A DNA stretch of 64,000 nucleotides, taken from Candidatus Sulfotelmatobacter sp. Its GTDB lineage: Bacteria > Acidobacteriota > Terriglobia > Terriglobales > Acidobacteriaceae. The notes beneath the pieces are model-generated. The model saw nothing but the letters and a program-made list of their open reading frames with translations, did no database searches and was not told the origin of the DNA. The translations under genes were made by a program, and so were the position numbers. Shown one piece after another: positions 23,958-31,426 of this stretch. Location of the stretch: assembly GCA_036500765.1 (NCBI GenBank), contig DASYBM010000008.1, positions 1 to 64,000 of the forward strand, given 5' to 3'. Positions within the stretch are counted from its first letter, which is position 1, and every line of letters begins with the position of its first letter.

Positions 23958-25217
23958 ATGACCGTTCGGGATCTTATTTTCGATGTGCTTCGAACCTTGT
24001 GGGCGCATAAATTGCGGGCTTTTTTGACCATGTTCGGAATTGCATGGGGGATTGTTTCGATTGTGCTGATGGTGGCGGCGGGCGAGGGGTTGCGGAAGGG
24101 TCAGGAAGCGCAGGCGCGGAACCTGGGCAAGGACGTGATGATCGTGTTTCATGGCCGCACCAGCCTACAGGCGGGTGGAACCCATGCTGGGCGCGTGGTT
24201 CACTGGGAGGACCAGGATGTGCCGGTAGTGCAGGCGGAGTCTCCCGATTGCGAGTATGCGATTCCGGAGCTGGAGCAGGACACGGTGCGCGTGCACTCTA
24301 ATTTCAATAATGCGGCGTTCACGGTGACAGGATCGCACCCACCGTTTGGTTATATTCGCAGCCTCGATGTGGGCGCGGGAAGGTTCTATGACTGGGATGA
24401 TATGCGCGAGGGCAGGCGGGTGGCATTTCTGGGGTCGGATGCCGCCAAGCAGTTGTTCCCCGGGCGCAATCCGGTGGGCGATACGATTTATCTGAATGAT
24501 TTTCCGTATAACGTGATTGGCGTGATGGCGAAGAAGAAGCAGGATTCCAGCTATGACGGCTGGGATGTGAATAAAGTTTTCGTGCCGTTTGCCGCGATGC
24601 GACGCGATTTTCCGGATAAGCCTCCCGGGACCGACACGACGTTCGATCAATTGCTGGTGACGCCGAAATCGGTGGGGCAGCATGAGGCTTGCAAGCATGA
24701 AGTGCGCGCGGCGCTGGCACGGATGCATCGCTACGATCCGCGCGATAAGGAGGCGTGTCCGATCTGGGATACGGTGCAGGAGGCGCAGGCGTTCAAGACG
24801 ATGACGGATGGGATGAAATTTTTTCTGGGCGCAGTCGGGATTGTGACGCTGCTGCTGGGCGGAATCGGTGTGATGAACGTGATGCTGGTGGCGGTGCGGG
24901 AGCGGACGCGGGAGATTGGCGTGCGGAAAGCGATTGGCGCTCCGGCGGGCACGATCCTGCGGCAGTTTTTTATTGAGGCGCTGATCATTGCGCTGCTGAG
25001 CGGCGGGATTGGGCTGGGCGTGGCGTTCGGATTTTGCGCGCTCGTGAATATGTTGCCGATGCCGGACTTTTTTGCCGGGCTGATTCCGAGTTGGACGTCG
25101 GGGCTGGTTGCGGCTGGGCTGCTGGGAGCGATTGCGGTAGGAGCGGCGCTGTATCCGGCGCGGAAGGCGGCGTCGATTGATCCGATTGAGGCGTTGCGAT
25201 ATGAGGCGGGAGGATAG
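23958..25217 (+). CDS. MacB-type ABC transporter permease (first of a pair)
   Basis: A protein of 419 residues. The N-terminal membrane segment (LRAFLTMFGIAWGIVSIVLMV), a large periplasmic MacB_PCD-like domain (about 45-275), and three C-terminal membrane segments of the FtsX domain with GGIGVMNVMLVAVRERTREIGVRKAIGA and the terminal LYPARKAASIDPIEALRYE. Such permeases work with an ABC ATPase and usually a periplasmic adaptor to move lipids, peptides or macrolides out of the periplasm. No ATPase or adaptor is adjacent here. The next gene is a homologous permease in the same direction, and both may use an ATPase encoded elsewhere. Confidence 0.92.
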   Translation: MTVRDLIFDVLRTLWAHKLRAFLTMFGIAWGIVSIVLMVAAGEGLRKGQEAQARNLGKDVMIVFHGRTSLQAGGTHAGRVVHWEDQDVPVVQAESPDCEYAIPELEQDTVRVHSNFNNAAFTVTGSHPPFGYIRSLDVGAGRFYDWDDMREGRRVAFLGSDAAKQLFPGRNPVGDTIYLNDFPYNVIGVMAKKKQDSSYDGWDVNKVFVPFAAMRRDFPDKPPGTDTTFDQLLVTPKSVGQHEACKHEVRAALARMHRYDPRDKEACPIWDTVQEAQAFKTMTDGMKFFLGAVGIVTLLLGGIGVMNVMLVAVRERTREIGVRKAIGAPAGTILRQFFIEALIIALLSGGIGLGVAFGFCALVNMLPMPDFFAGLIPSWTSGLVAAGLLGAIAVGAALYPARKAASIDPIEALRYEAGG

Positions 25218-25227
25218 GGATCATTGT

Positions 25228-25311
25228 GTAATTTTGTAATTTGGTAATTGAGTAATTGAAAACACCGGACATCGAGTTTTCAATTCCCCAATTACTCAAT
25301 TTCACAATTAC
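25228..25311. repeat. AT-rich inverted repeat between the two permease genes
   Basis: Left arm 25228-25264 (TAATTGAGTAATTGAAAAC at its end) and right arm 25275-25311 (GTTTTCAATTCCCCAATTAC) are near-complements. A close relative of both arms lies at 60433-60540. Confidence 0.88.
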
Positions 25312-25324
25312 TCGATTCTCTTTC

Positions 25325-26581
25325 ATGCTGATTGAAATCATTCTCGAGGCCTGGGTCGCGCTGAAGCGGAATGTTACCCGCAGCTTTCTTACCATGCTGG
25401 GGGTCGTGTGGGGGATCGCGACGGTGACGCTGCTGATTGCGTATGGCAACAGCTTTCGCAGCGTGCTGGTGCATGGGTTCGACGCGTTCGGCAAGGGCGC
25501 GGTGATCTGCTGGCCACAGCAGACGAGCGAGCAGCCGGGCGGGCAGCGGGCGGGAAAAAAAGTTGTGCTGGAACAGGCCGATCTCGACATGGTGAAGCAG
25601 ACGGCACCGCTCGTGAAGCATGTTTGCCTGGAAACAGTGCGGCGGCCGGGAATTGCTTATGGCGACCGCATGGTCGGGACGGCGCCGGTGCGAGGAGTTT
25701 GTCCGGAATACGGCGAGATGCGGAACGAGGTGCCGTCGGAAGGGCGATGGATTGACGCCGAGGATGAGATGGAACGGCGGCGGGTGATTTTTCTGGGCGG
25801 ACGGTTAAAGGAAGAATTATTCAGCGGGCGGCCGGCGGTGGGTGAGACGGTGCAGGTCGCGGGCGTACGCTTCACAGTGATTGGCGTGATGGCGCGGAAG
25901 ATTCAGCTCAGCAATTATTTTTCCAGCGACGACGAATCATCGTGGATTCCTTATTCGTCGGCGGGCGATTTGTGGAACACCCGCTATGCGGCGGTGATGG
26001 TGTTTGAGCCGATCGCGCCGCAATTTGAAAAGAAAGCTATGGCGCAGGTTCTGGCGGCGGTGGCGACACGGCAGAATTTTTCGCCGACCGATCCGAAAGC
26101 GTTCCAGATGTTTGGGCGCGACGAATTTCGGCCGGTGATCGATGCGCTGACGATCGGGCTGCAGGTGCTGCTGACTTTTATTGGCACGCTGACTTTGGGG
26201 ATCGGCGGGGTCGGCGTGATGAACATCATGCTCGTATCGGTGGACGAGCGCATTCGCGAGATTGGACTCAGGCGTGCGCTGGGGGCGCGCAAGCGTCACA
26301 TCAAGCTGCAGTTTTTGGCGGAGACGCTGCTGATCATGCTGATCGGCGGCGCGATCGGCGTGTTGTTGTCGTACGTGATCGCCTGGTCGGTGGGGACGTT
26401 GCCGATGATGGGACCGTTGTTCGAGGACGATTCCGGGCAGGGCGATATTCATCTGAAGATTTCGCTGATGACGGTATTTTTATCGGGCGCGGTGTTGCTG
26501 GTGGTGGGCGTGGTCAGCGGATTGGTGCCGGCGCTGCGGGCGTCGAAGCTGGACCCGGTGGAGGCGCTGCGGTATGAGTAG
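25325..26581 (+). CDS. MacB-type ABC transporter permease (second of a pair)
   Basis: From ATG at 25325 the protein has 418 residues, starting MLIEIILEAWVALKRNVTRSF. Same layout as the previous gene: N-terminal membrane segment TMLGVVWGIATVTLLIA, periplasmic domain, and C-terminal FtsX domain with GVGVMNIMLVSVDERIREIGL and ALRASKLDPVEALRYE. The two permeases probably form a heterodimer. The frame is open to 25256, but those codons are the right half of the AT-rich inverted repeat, so the internal ATG is preferred. Confidence 0.92.
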   Translation: MLIEIILEAWVALKRNVTRSFLTMLGVVWGIATVTLLIAYGNSFRSVLVHGFDAFGKGAVICWPQQTSEQPGGQRAGKKVVLEQADLDMVKQTAPLVKHVCLETVRRPGIAYGDRMVGTAPVRGVCPEYGEMRNEVPSEGRWIDAEDEMERRRVIFLGGRLKEELFSGRPAVGETVQVAGVRFTVIGVMARKIQLSNYFSSDDESSWIPYSSAGDLWNTRYAAVMVFEPIAPQFEKKAMAQVLAAVATRQNFSPTDPKAFQMFGRDEFRPVIDALTIGLQVLLTFIGTLTLGIGGVGVMNIMLVSVDERIREIGLRRALGARKRHIKLQFLAETLLIMLIGGAIGVLLSYVIAWSVGTLPMMGPLFEDDSGQGDIHLKISLMTVFLSGAVLLVVGVVSGLVPALRASKLDPVEALRYE

Positions 26582-26594
26582 CGCCTAGCGGCCG

Positions 26595-26702
26595 GACGGC
26601 CAGGGCTAAAGCCCCGCATCGCTTTTAACGCATGACGCGGCCCTAAAGGGCCGCTCTTCCACGAGAAACCGTTCTTCCACAAAGGGCCGCTCTTCCACGA
26701 AT
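26595..26702. repeat. GGGCCGCTCTTCCACGA-type repeat
   Basis: CTAAAGGGCCGCTCTTCCAC, then GTTCTTCCACAAAGGGCCGCTCTTCCACGA, duplicated units in the gap before the membrane protein gene. A short form of the same ending (CCCTCCACGA) is seen near 23860 and 47128. Confidence 0.65.
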
Positions 26703-26782
26703 TGATTTGCACCGCATCTTCGTTCGCAGTACCTTGGTTCGCAGTAATTTGCTGCTGGGGCAATTTCGCCCCGAGGTGCTGC

Positions 26783-27892
26783 TTGCCGATTTCCGCCATC
26801 GATACCATCACGCTTGCCTTTCAACACACCAGGCAACAACTCATACAACCATTTCGCTTTGGGCAGTGGACCCGTCTGGCGTTGGTGGGGTTGCTGGCGG
26901 GAGAGATGGGATCGGGCGGGTTTAACTTTCCTTCCAATTTCAATATTCCGCAACAAGGCGGATCGTCGCGCCATTTCGTGAATCCTCTTACAGATCGGTT
27001 TCCGCAGATCGATCCCGCAATTCTGGCGGGAGTGATTGCGACGCTCGTCGTAACCGGCTTTATCCTGGCGATCGTGCTGCTGTACGTGAGCAGCGTGATG
27101 CGGTTCATTCTGTTCGATAGCGTGCTGGCGAAGGACTGCCATATTCGGCAGGGCTGGAGCCGCAGGACGGGCCCGGGCTGGCGATATTTTTGGTGGCAAC
27201 TGGGTTACATGATGGTCGTGCTCGGGGGACTGGCAGTGTTCGTGGGTATTCCCGCGGCCTTTGCCTACGCCTTGGGGTGGTTTAGCCAGCCTGGGGAGCA
27301 CGCTCTAGGACTGGTGCTGGGCGGGATTGCGTTGTTCTTCGTAATGTTCGCTGTCTTCGTGGTGACGGCGGTGGTGCATGTGCTGACCAAAGATTTTGTG
27401 GTGCCGCAGATGGCGCTGGAGGGAATTGGAGCCATCGAGGGGTGGCGACGTTTGTGGCCGATGATCAAGGCGGAGAAGGGCGGCTACGCCGGGTACATTG
27501 GGATGAAGATCGCACTGGCGATCGGGGCAGGGATCGTAATTGGCATCGCGTCGTTGATTCTGGGATTGATCATTGCGATTCCGACCGTGGCCTTGACGCT
27601 GGTTGCGGTGCTCACCGGGAAAAGCGTTGGACTGACCTGGAATGTTTTTACCATTACGGTGGCGGTGGTGGTGGGAAGCATTCTGTTCGCGGCTTTCATG
27701 TATTTGGTCGGGCTGATTGCGGTGCCGGCGATCGTTTTCTTCCCGGCGTATTCGATTTATTTCTTTGCGGCGAGGTATCGACCGCTGGGGATGGTTTTGT
27801 ATCCGCCCTCGGCGGCGGCAGGGCCGGCTTCGGAGGGCGGGCCTCCGCCGGAACCACCGCCACTGTCACTCACTCCTGAACCGATTGGGTAG
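26783..27892 (+). CDS. Polytopic membrane protein (DUF7544-like)
   Basis: From a TTG at 26783 (GAGGTG just upstream) the protein has 369 residues. It starts LPISAIDTITLAFQHTRQQL, a common form for this family, followed by FRFGQWTRLALVGLLAG. About six hydrophobic segments follow (for example VIATLVVTGFILAIVLLYV, IALFFVMFAVFVVTAVV and the Gly/Ile-rich IALAIGAGIVIGIASLILG). The segment KDFVVPQMALEGIGAIEGWR is typical of the domain. The tail is Pro-rich. No transport or enzymatic function is established. The frame extends 27 codons upstream without similarity. Confidence 0.75.
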   Translation: MPISAIDTITLAFQHTRQQLIQPFRFGQWTRLALVGLLAGEMGSGGFNFPSNFNIPQQGGSSRHFVNPLTDRFPQIDPAILAGVIATLVVTGFILAIVLLYVSSVMRFILFDSVLAKDCHIRQGWSRRTGPGWRYFWWQLGYMMVVLGGLAVFVGIPAAFAYALGWFSQPGEHALGLVLGGIALFFVMFAVFVVTAVVHVLTKDFVVPQMALEGIGAIEGWRRLWPMIKAEKGGYAGYIGMKIALAIGAGIVIGIASLILGLIIAIPTVALTLVAVLTGKSVGLTWNVFTITVAVVVGSILFAAFMYLVGLIAVPAIVFFPAYSIYFFAARYRPLGMVLYPPSAAAGPASEGGPPPEPPPLSLTPEPIG

Positions 27893-27897
27893 TGCCG

Positions 27898-27950
27898 CAC
27901 CTCGCTGCGCTCGGCGGGACGGACGAATGCGTCCGTCCCCACATGGGTCG
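27898..27950. repeat. Family A double hairpin
   Basis: CTCGCTGCGCTCGGCG then GGGACGGACG-AATG-CGTCCGTCCC and CCACATG, in the convergent gap between the membrane protein and an outer-membrane-type gene. Confidence 0.85.
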
Positions 27951-27984
27951 TCCCTAGATGGCGGCGTTTTCTCACACTTCCCTT

Positions 27985-28776
27985 CTATTTCTTTCCGTGG
28001 GGCCAACTGAAGCGGCGGCCTATTATGCATTTGACGATCAAGTGATCGGTGGAACGCGTGGTACCGACACCGACGCCGAAGTTGAACTCCCATTGGGGGG
28101 CGAAGTTGATGTCGATCGCTGGGACGAATTGCTGCTGCTGATCGCGGAGCGGGTCGAATCCTGCGAGTGAGCCGTAGGCGGCGTAGTACTCCAGCCCGCC
28201 GGCAATTTTCTTCGTGAAGTCGTAACTGACTTTTGCGTTAGGGGAAAACTCGACGCCTTTGTTGACGCTGGGGCCGTGAAACGAGCGGTCCAGCGCGGGA
28301 TTGAAGCTCAAGTACCAGGGGCCGATTTTCTTGTCGATGATGGGACGGATTTCCCACGTCCAGGTATCGGGCGAGAAAGCGGCGCGCTGGTAACCGAATT
28401 CCGTCGACAAACTCACACCGACTGGCCAGTGCCACTTCTCCGGGGCGCGGACGCGCGGGCGAATGTGATCGCCAACCCATTGCCAGCCGCCGTCCGGTTG
28501 AATGCTGGAGAAGAGATAGAAACCGACTTCCGCCCAATCGTTGATGCCCTGCGTGAGTTCGAGCGTTTCGTGCTCAGCGTGATTGGTCGGGAGCATGCCG
28601 TCAATGACGGTCTTGCTGCCGTCGACGGTGAAGTTCGAATGAATTTCGATCATGGTAGAGCGCGGGGCCTGGGTCTCGGAGCCATAGACCTGGATTTCGT
28701 AGTTGTCCTGGGCGCGGACGAAGGGCGCGAGGAGGCTCAAGAGTGCGAGGAGCGCAAGTCGCGGCGTGAGAGTCAT
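27985..28776 (-). CDS. Secreted hypothetical protein, possibly an outer-membrane beta-barrel
   Basis: From ATG at 28776 the protein has 263 residues: signal peptide (LALLALLSLLAPFVRAQ) then NYEIQVYGSETQAPRSTMIEIHSNF. The rest is rich in alternating hydrophobic/polar strands and aromatic residues (WAEVGFYLFSSIQ, FGYQRAAFSPDTWTWEIRP, WYLSFNPAL, WEFNFGVGVGTT), consistent with a beta-barrel, and it ends in an aromatic-containing IIGRRFSWPHGKK. It resembles acidobacterial proteins annotated only as hypothetical. No domain of known function is recognised. Confidence 0.75.
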   Translation of the reverse strand: MTLTPRLALLALLSLLAPFVRAQDNYEIQVYGSETQAPRSTMIEIHSNFTVDGSKTVIDGMLPTNHAEHETLELTQGINDWAEVGFYLFSSIQPDGGWQWVGDHIRPRVRAPEKWHWPVGVSLSTEFGYQRAAFSPDTWTWEIRPIIDKKIGPWYLSFNPALDRSFHGPSVNKGVEFSPNAKVSYDFTKKIAGGLEYYAAYGSLAGFDPLRDQQQQFVPAIDINFAPQWEFNFGVGVGTTRSTDHLIVKCIIGRRFSWPHGKK

Positions 28777-28867
28777 GGCACTATGGATTGCGCAGGGATG
28801 GCGGCTCATGCGACCACTGCATCAATGATGCAGGGGGACGATGGAAAGTGGCAAGGAAACGGTCGTT

Positions 28868-28966
28868 CGATCCCTCATGTTCTATTACTCCCGATCTTCG
28901 TCTATTACTCCCGATCTTCGTCATTCCCCGTTTTTTTCATTCCCCATTTTTTGTCGCTTCCGATCC
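28868..28966. repeat. Short tandem repeats and family B fragment upstream of exbD
   Basis: TATTACTCCCGATCTTCGTC occurs twice in a row, followed by two copies of ATTCCCC with T-runs. A family B piece (GCAGGTTCCTCGTCGCCTTC, then GGAATGACAAA) follows at 29028-29066. The 390-base gap 28777-29166 holds no convincing gene. Confidence 0.8.
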
Positions 28967-29166
28967 TCGGCCTTGTCATTTTCGAGCGAACCGAGAAACC
29001 TGCTGTTTTGCTGCTTCCGGCAGACAGCAGGTTCCTCGTCGCCTTCGCTCCTCGGAATGACAAATCTTCGAAACTCCTTCGGCCCAATGAGCGCGAACAG
29101 CAGGAACTCTCGCGGTGCGGCGGTGTCTGATGTTGCAGACGTGCGTGGCCGAGAGGAGCAATCGCG

Positions 29167-29610
29167 ATGGCATTTGCAATGGGAGGCGCCGGTGCGCGCG
29201 GGCCGCAGATTAATGTTACGCCGCTGATTGATGTGTTGCTGACATTGATCATCATGTTCATGCTGGTGGTGTCGATGGACAAGGAGTATCAGGAGAAGAC
29301 GCAGATTCCGCAGCCGAATCAGAAGCAGACGGCGCCGGAAACGCAGTCGCGGACGATTGTGATTGAGGTGATCTGGACAGCGAAGGATGTTCCGCCGACG
29401 GTGAAGATCAACAAGGAAGACGTGCGCTGGGAGGATCTGGATGTGCGGCTGGCGCAGATTTATTTGAAGCGTGCGGAGAAGGTGGCGTTCGTCCGTGGCG
29501 ATGCGGATGTGGATTTTCAGTATGTGGCGGATGTGATCGATCGGGCGCATCATGCGGGAGTGCAGCGGGTGGGGTTGCTGACGAAGGGGCAGGCGATGGC
29601 AGGCGAGTGA
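29167..29610 (+). CDS. exbD: ExbD/TolR family biopolymer transport protein (orphan)
   Basis: A protein of 147 residues with GAGGAG about ten bases upstream of the ATG. A single N-terminal membrane helix carries the conserved proton-pathway Asp: INVTPLIDVLLTLIIMFMLVV. The periplasmic part has VKINKEDVRWEDLDVRL, VAFVRGDADVDFQYVADVID and VGLLTKGQ, the usual ExbD fold. With ExbB and TonB it couples proton motive force to outer-membrane transport. No exbB or tonB lies within the window, so the partner is elsewhere. Confidence 0.93.
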   Translation: MAFAMGGAGARGPQINVTPLIDVLLTLIIMFMLVVSMDKEYQEKTQIPQPNQKQTAPETQSRTIVIEVIWTAKDVPPTVKINKEDVRWEDLDVRLAQIYLKRAEKVAFVRGDADVDFQYVADVIDRAHHAGVQRVGLLTKGQAMAGE

Positions 29611-29649
29611 ATCGACATTAGATTTCGGCAGCGCCTCGACTTTCCGCTC

Positions 29650-29690
29650 GCTGCGCTTGCTGGACGGACGAAGGCGTCCGTCCCCACATG
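29650..29690. repeat. Family A double hairpin after exbD
   Basis: GCTCGCTGCGCTTGC then GGACGGACG-AAGG-CGTCCGTCC and CCCCACATG. The loop is AAGG in place of AATG while the arms are unchanged. Confidence 0.85.
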
Positions 29691-29739
29691 GGCTGTGCCA
29701 ACATGGTCGTTGTCGGCTTCCCGCTGTTTCCTGCTTCTT

Positions 29740-31251
29740 CTACTTTGATTCTCTGGCTTTGTTCTTAATCCAGATGGGGGTGCCGAGGAAGCCGAAGGCT
29801 TCTCGGATTTGGTTTTCGAGGAAGCGCTGGTAGGAGAAATGGAGTTTCACGGCTCGGTTGGTGAAGAGGACGAAGGTGGGAGGAGCGACGGAGGCTTGCG
29901 TCATGTAGAGGATTTTCACTCGCTGGCGCATGGGGACGGAGGCTCGTTCGAAATCCACGCGTTCGAGGAATCGATTCATCTGGCCGGTGGTGACGCGCTT
30001 GCGACGTTCGGTGGCGACTTCTTCGAGCAGAGGGAAGATTTTCTCGGTGCCCTTGCCGCTTTGCGCGGAGATGAAGACGATGGGCGCGTAGTTCAGGAAT
30101 TTTAGTTCGTAGCGCAGGCGTTCTTCGTAGGCGTCGCGGTCGCCGGGGCGTTTGGATTCGCGCATGCGTTCGGCTTTGGTGGGGCGCGACGGTTTGTCTT
30201 TTCCGCTAATTACTAAATCCCATTTGTTGACGACGATGATGATGGAGCGTCCGCCCTCGTGCGCGAGCCCGGCGATGGAGGCGTCGAGCTGGCTGACGCC
30301 TTCGGTGGCATCGATGACGAGCAGGGCGATGTCGGCGCCTTCGAGATGCTTGCGGGCCATGACGACGGAAAGTTTTTCAGCCATCAAATGCGTCTTGCCT
30401 TTACGGCGGATGCCGGCGGTGTCTATGAAGCGGAAGCGGCGTCCGTTGTGCTCGACGATTTCGTCGACGGCGTCGCGCGTGGTGCCGGGGATGGGCGAGA
30501 CGATGGCGCGATCGGAGGCGGTGAGGCAGTTGAGGAGGGTGGATTTGCCGACGTTGGGATGGCCGATGATAGCGACTTTGGTTTCGTGGGCGGACGATGG
30601 CGCGTCGTCGTCGGTCGTTGGTCGTTGGTCGTCGGAACCGTCGTTGGTCGTTGGTCGTTGGTCGTTGGCCTCTGTGCGCTCTGTGTCTTCGGCGGTTAAG
30701 TTTTCTGCAGGGAGGGCTTCGACCACCGCGTCCAGCAGGTCGTCGATGCCGCGGCCGTGTTCGGCGGAGATGGGGAACATCTTTTTCACGCCGAGGCGGT
30801 GGAAATCGTTGATCAGGTTAGATTGTTTTTCGGTGTCGACTTTGTTCACAGCTACGAATAGCGGGCGGTTGGCTTTGCGGAGCAGACGGACGAGTTCGAG
30901 GTCGGGGCCGGCGAGTTCGGTGCGTCCGTCGACGACCATGACGATGGCGGCGGCTTCGTCGAGCGCGACGCGGGCCTGACGGTAGATTTCAGATGGGATC
31001 AGATCTTTTTCTTCCGGCAGGATGCCGCCGGTGTCGACGATGCGCAGGTGGCGACCTTCCCATTCGGCATCGCCGTAAAGGCGGTCGCGGGTGATGCCGG
31101 GCTCGTCGCCGACGATGGCGCGGCGGGAACCTACGATGCGGTTGAAGAGCGTGGACTTACCCACGTTGGGGCGTCCGACAATGGCGATTGTGGGAATGCC
31201 GGCGGCGGTAGTGGCGATGGTGCTGGTCGAGTTGTAGGTGGGTTGGGTCAA
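29740..31251 (-). CDS. der: Ribosome-assembly GTPase Der (EngA) with a repeat-derived linker
   Basis: Two G domains in tandem followed by a KH-like domain, the unique Der layout. G domain 1: IVGRPNVGKSTLFNRI, DTGG, NKVD; G domain 2: IIGHPNVGKSTLLNCL, DTAG, NKWD. Der binds the 50S subunit and is essential. The linker between the G domains holds LTAEDTERTEANDQRPTTND and SDDQRPTTDDD (about 30590-30712), translated from family D and GTCGTTGGTC-type repeats. The start is uncertain: the frame runs to 31395, but 31290-31395 is repeat DNA. I prefer TTG at 31251 (LTQPTYNSTST), which gives 503 residues. It is divergent from dinG. Confidence 0.93.
   Translation of the reverse strand: MTQPTYNSTSTIATTAAGIPTIAIVGRPNVGKSTLFNRIVGSRRAIVGDEPGITRDRLYGDAEWEGRHLRIVDTGGILPEEKDLIPSEIYRQARVALDEAAAIVMVVDGRTELAGPDLELVRLLRKANRPLFVAVNKVDTEKQSNLINDFHRLGVKKMFPISAEHGRGIDDLLDAVVEALPAENLTAEDTERTEANDQRPTTNDGSDDQRPTTDDDAPSSAHETKVAIIGHPNVGKSTLLNCLTASDRAIVSPIPGTTRDAVDEIVEHNGRRFRFIDTAGIRRKGKTHLMAEKLSVVMARKHLEGADIALLVIDATEGVSQLDASIAGLAHEGGRSIIIVVNKWDLVISGKDKPSRPTKAERMRESKRPGDRDAYEERLRYELKFLNYAPIVFISAQSGKGTEKIFPLLEEVATERRKRVTTGQMNRFLERVDFERASVPMRQRVKILYMTQASVAPPTFVLFTNRAVKLHFSYQRFLENQIREAFGFLGTPIWIKNKARESK
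30598..30710. repeat. Repeat insertion in the der linker
   Basis: Array of GTCGTTGGTCGTTGGTCGTC units followed by CTCTGTGCGCTCTGTGTCTT and CGGCGGTTAAG (family D reversed). No stop codon arises in the der frame. Confidence 0.85.
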
Positions 31252-31286
31252 AATAACTTTATGTGGTGAAAAGATTGTGTCGAGAC

Positions 31287-31400
31287 AGCCGTCCCCGACT
31301 GTCCTTGCTGTGGCAAGACCCCAATGGTTCCCGTATTTGTGGAGGGGCTGCCGACTCTTCGAGTCGGCTGGACAGCCGAGGGCGGCTGTCCCCACATGAA
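31287..31400. repeat. Family A double hairpin between der and dinG
   Basis: CCGACTC-TTC-GAGTCGG at 31351-31367, then GGACAGCCG-AGGG-CGGCTGTCC at 31370-31391 and CCCCACATG. Both stems are perfect although the arm sequences differ from those of other copies. Confidence 0.88.
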
Positions 31401-31426
31401 CTGGGAAGTTCTATTATAGAGACTCC

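Noticed and set aside
31252-31395. N-terminal extension of der
   Set aside because: The added residues are translated from a family A double hairpin and are not found in Der proteins.
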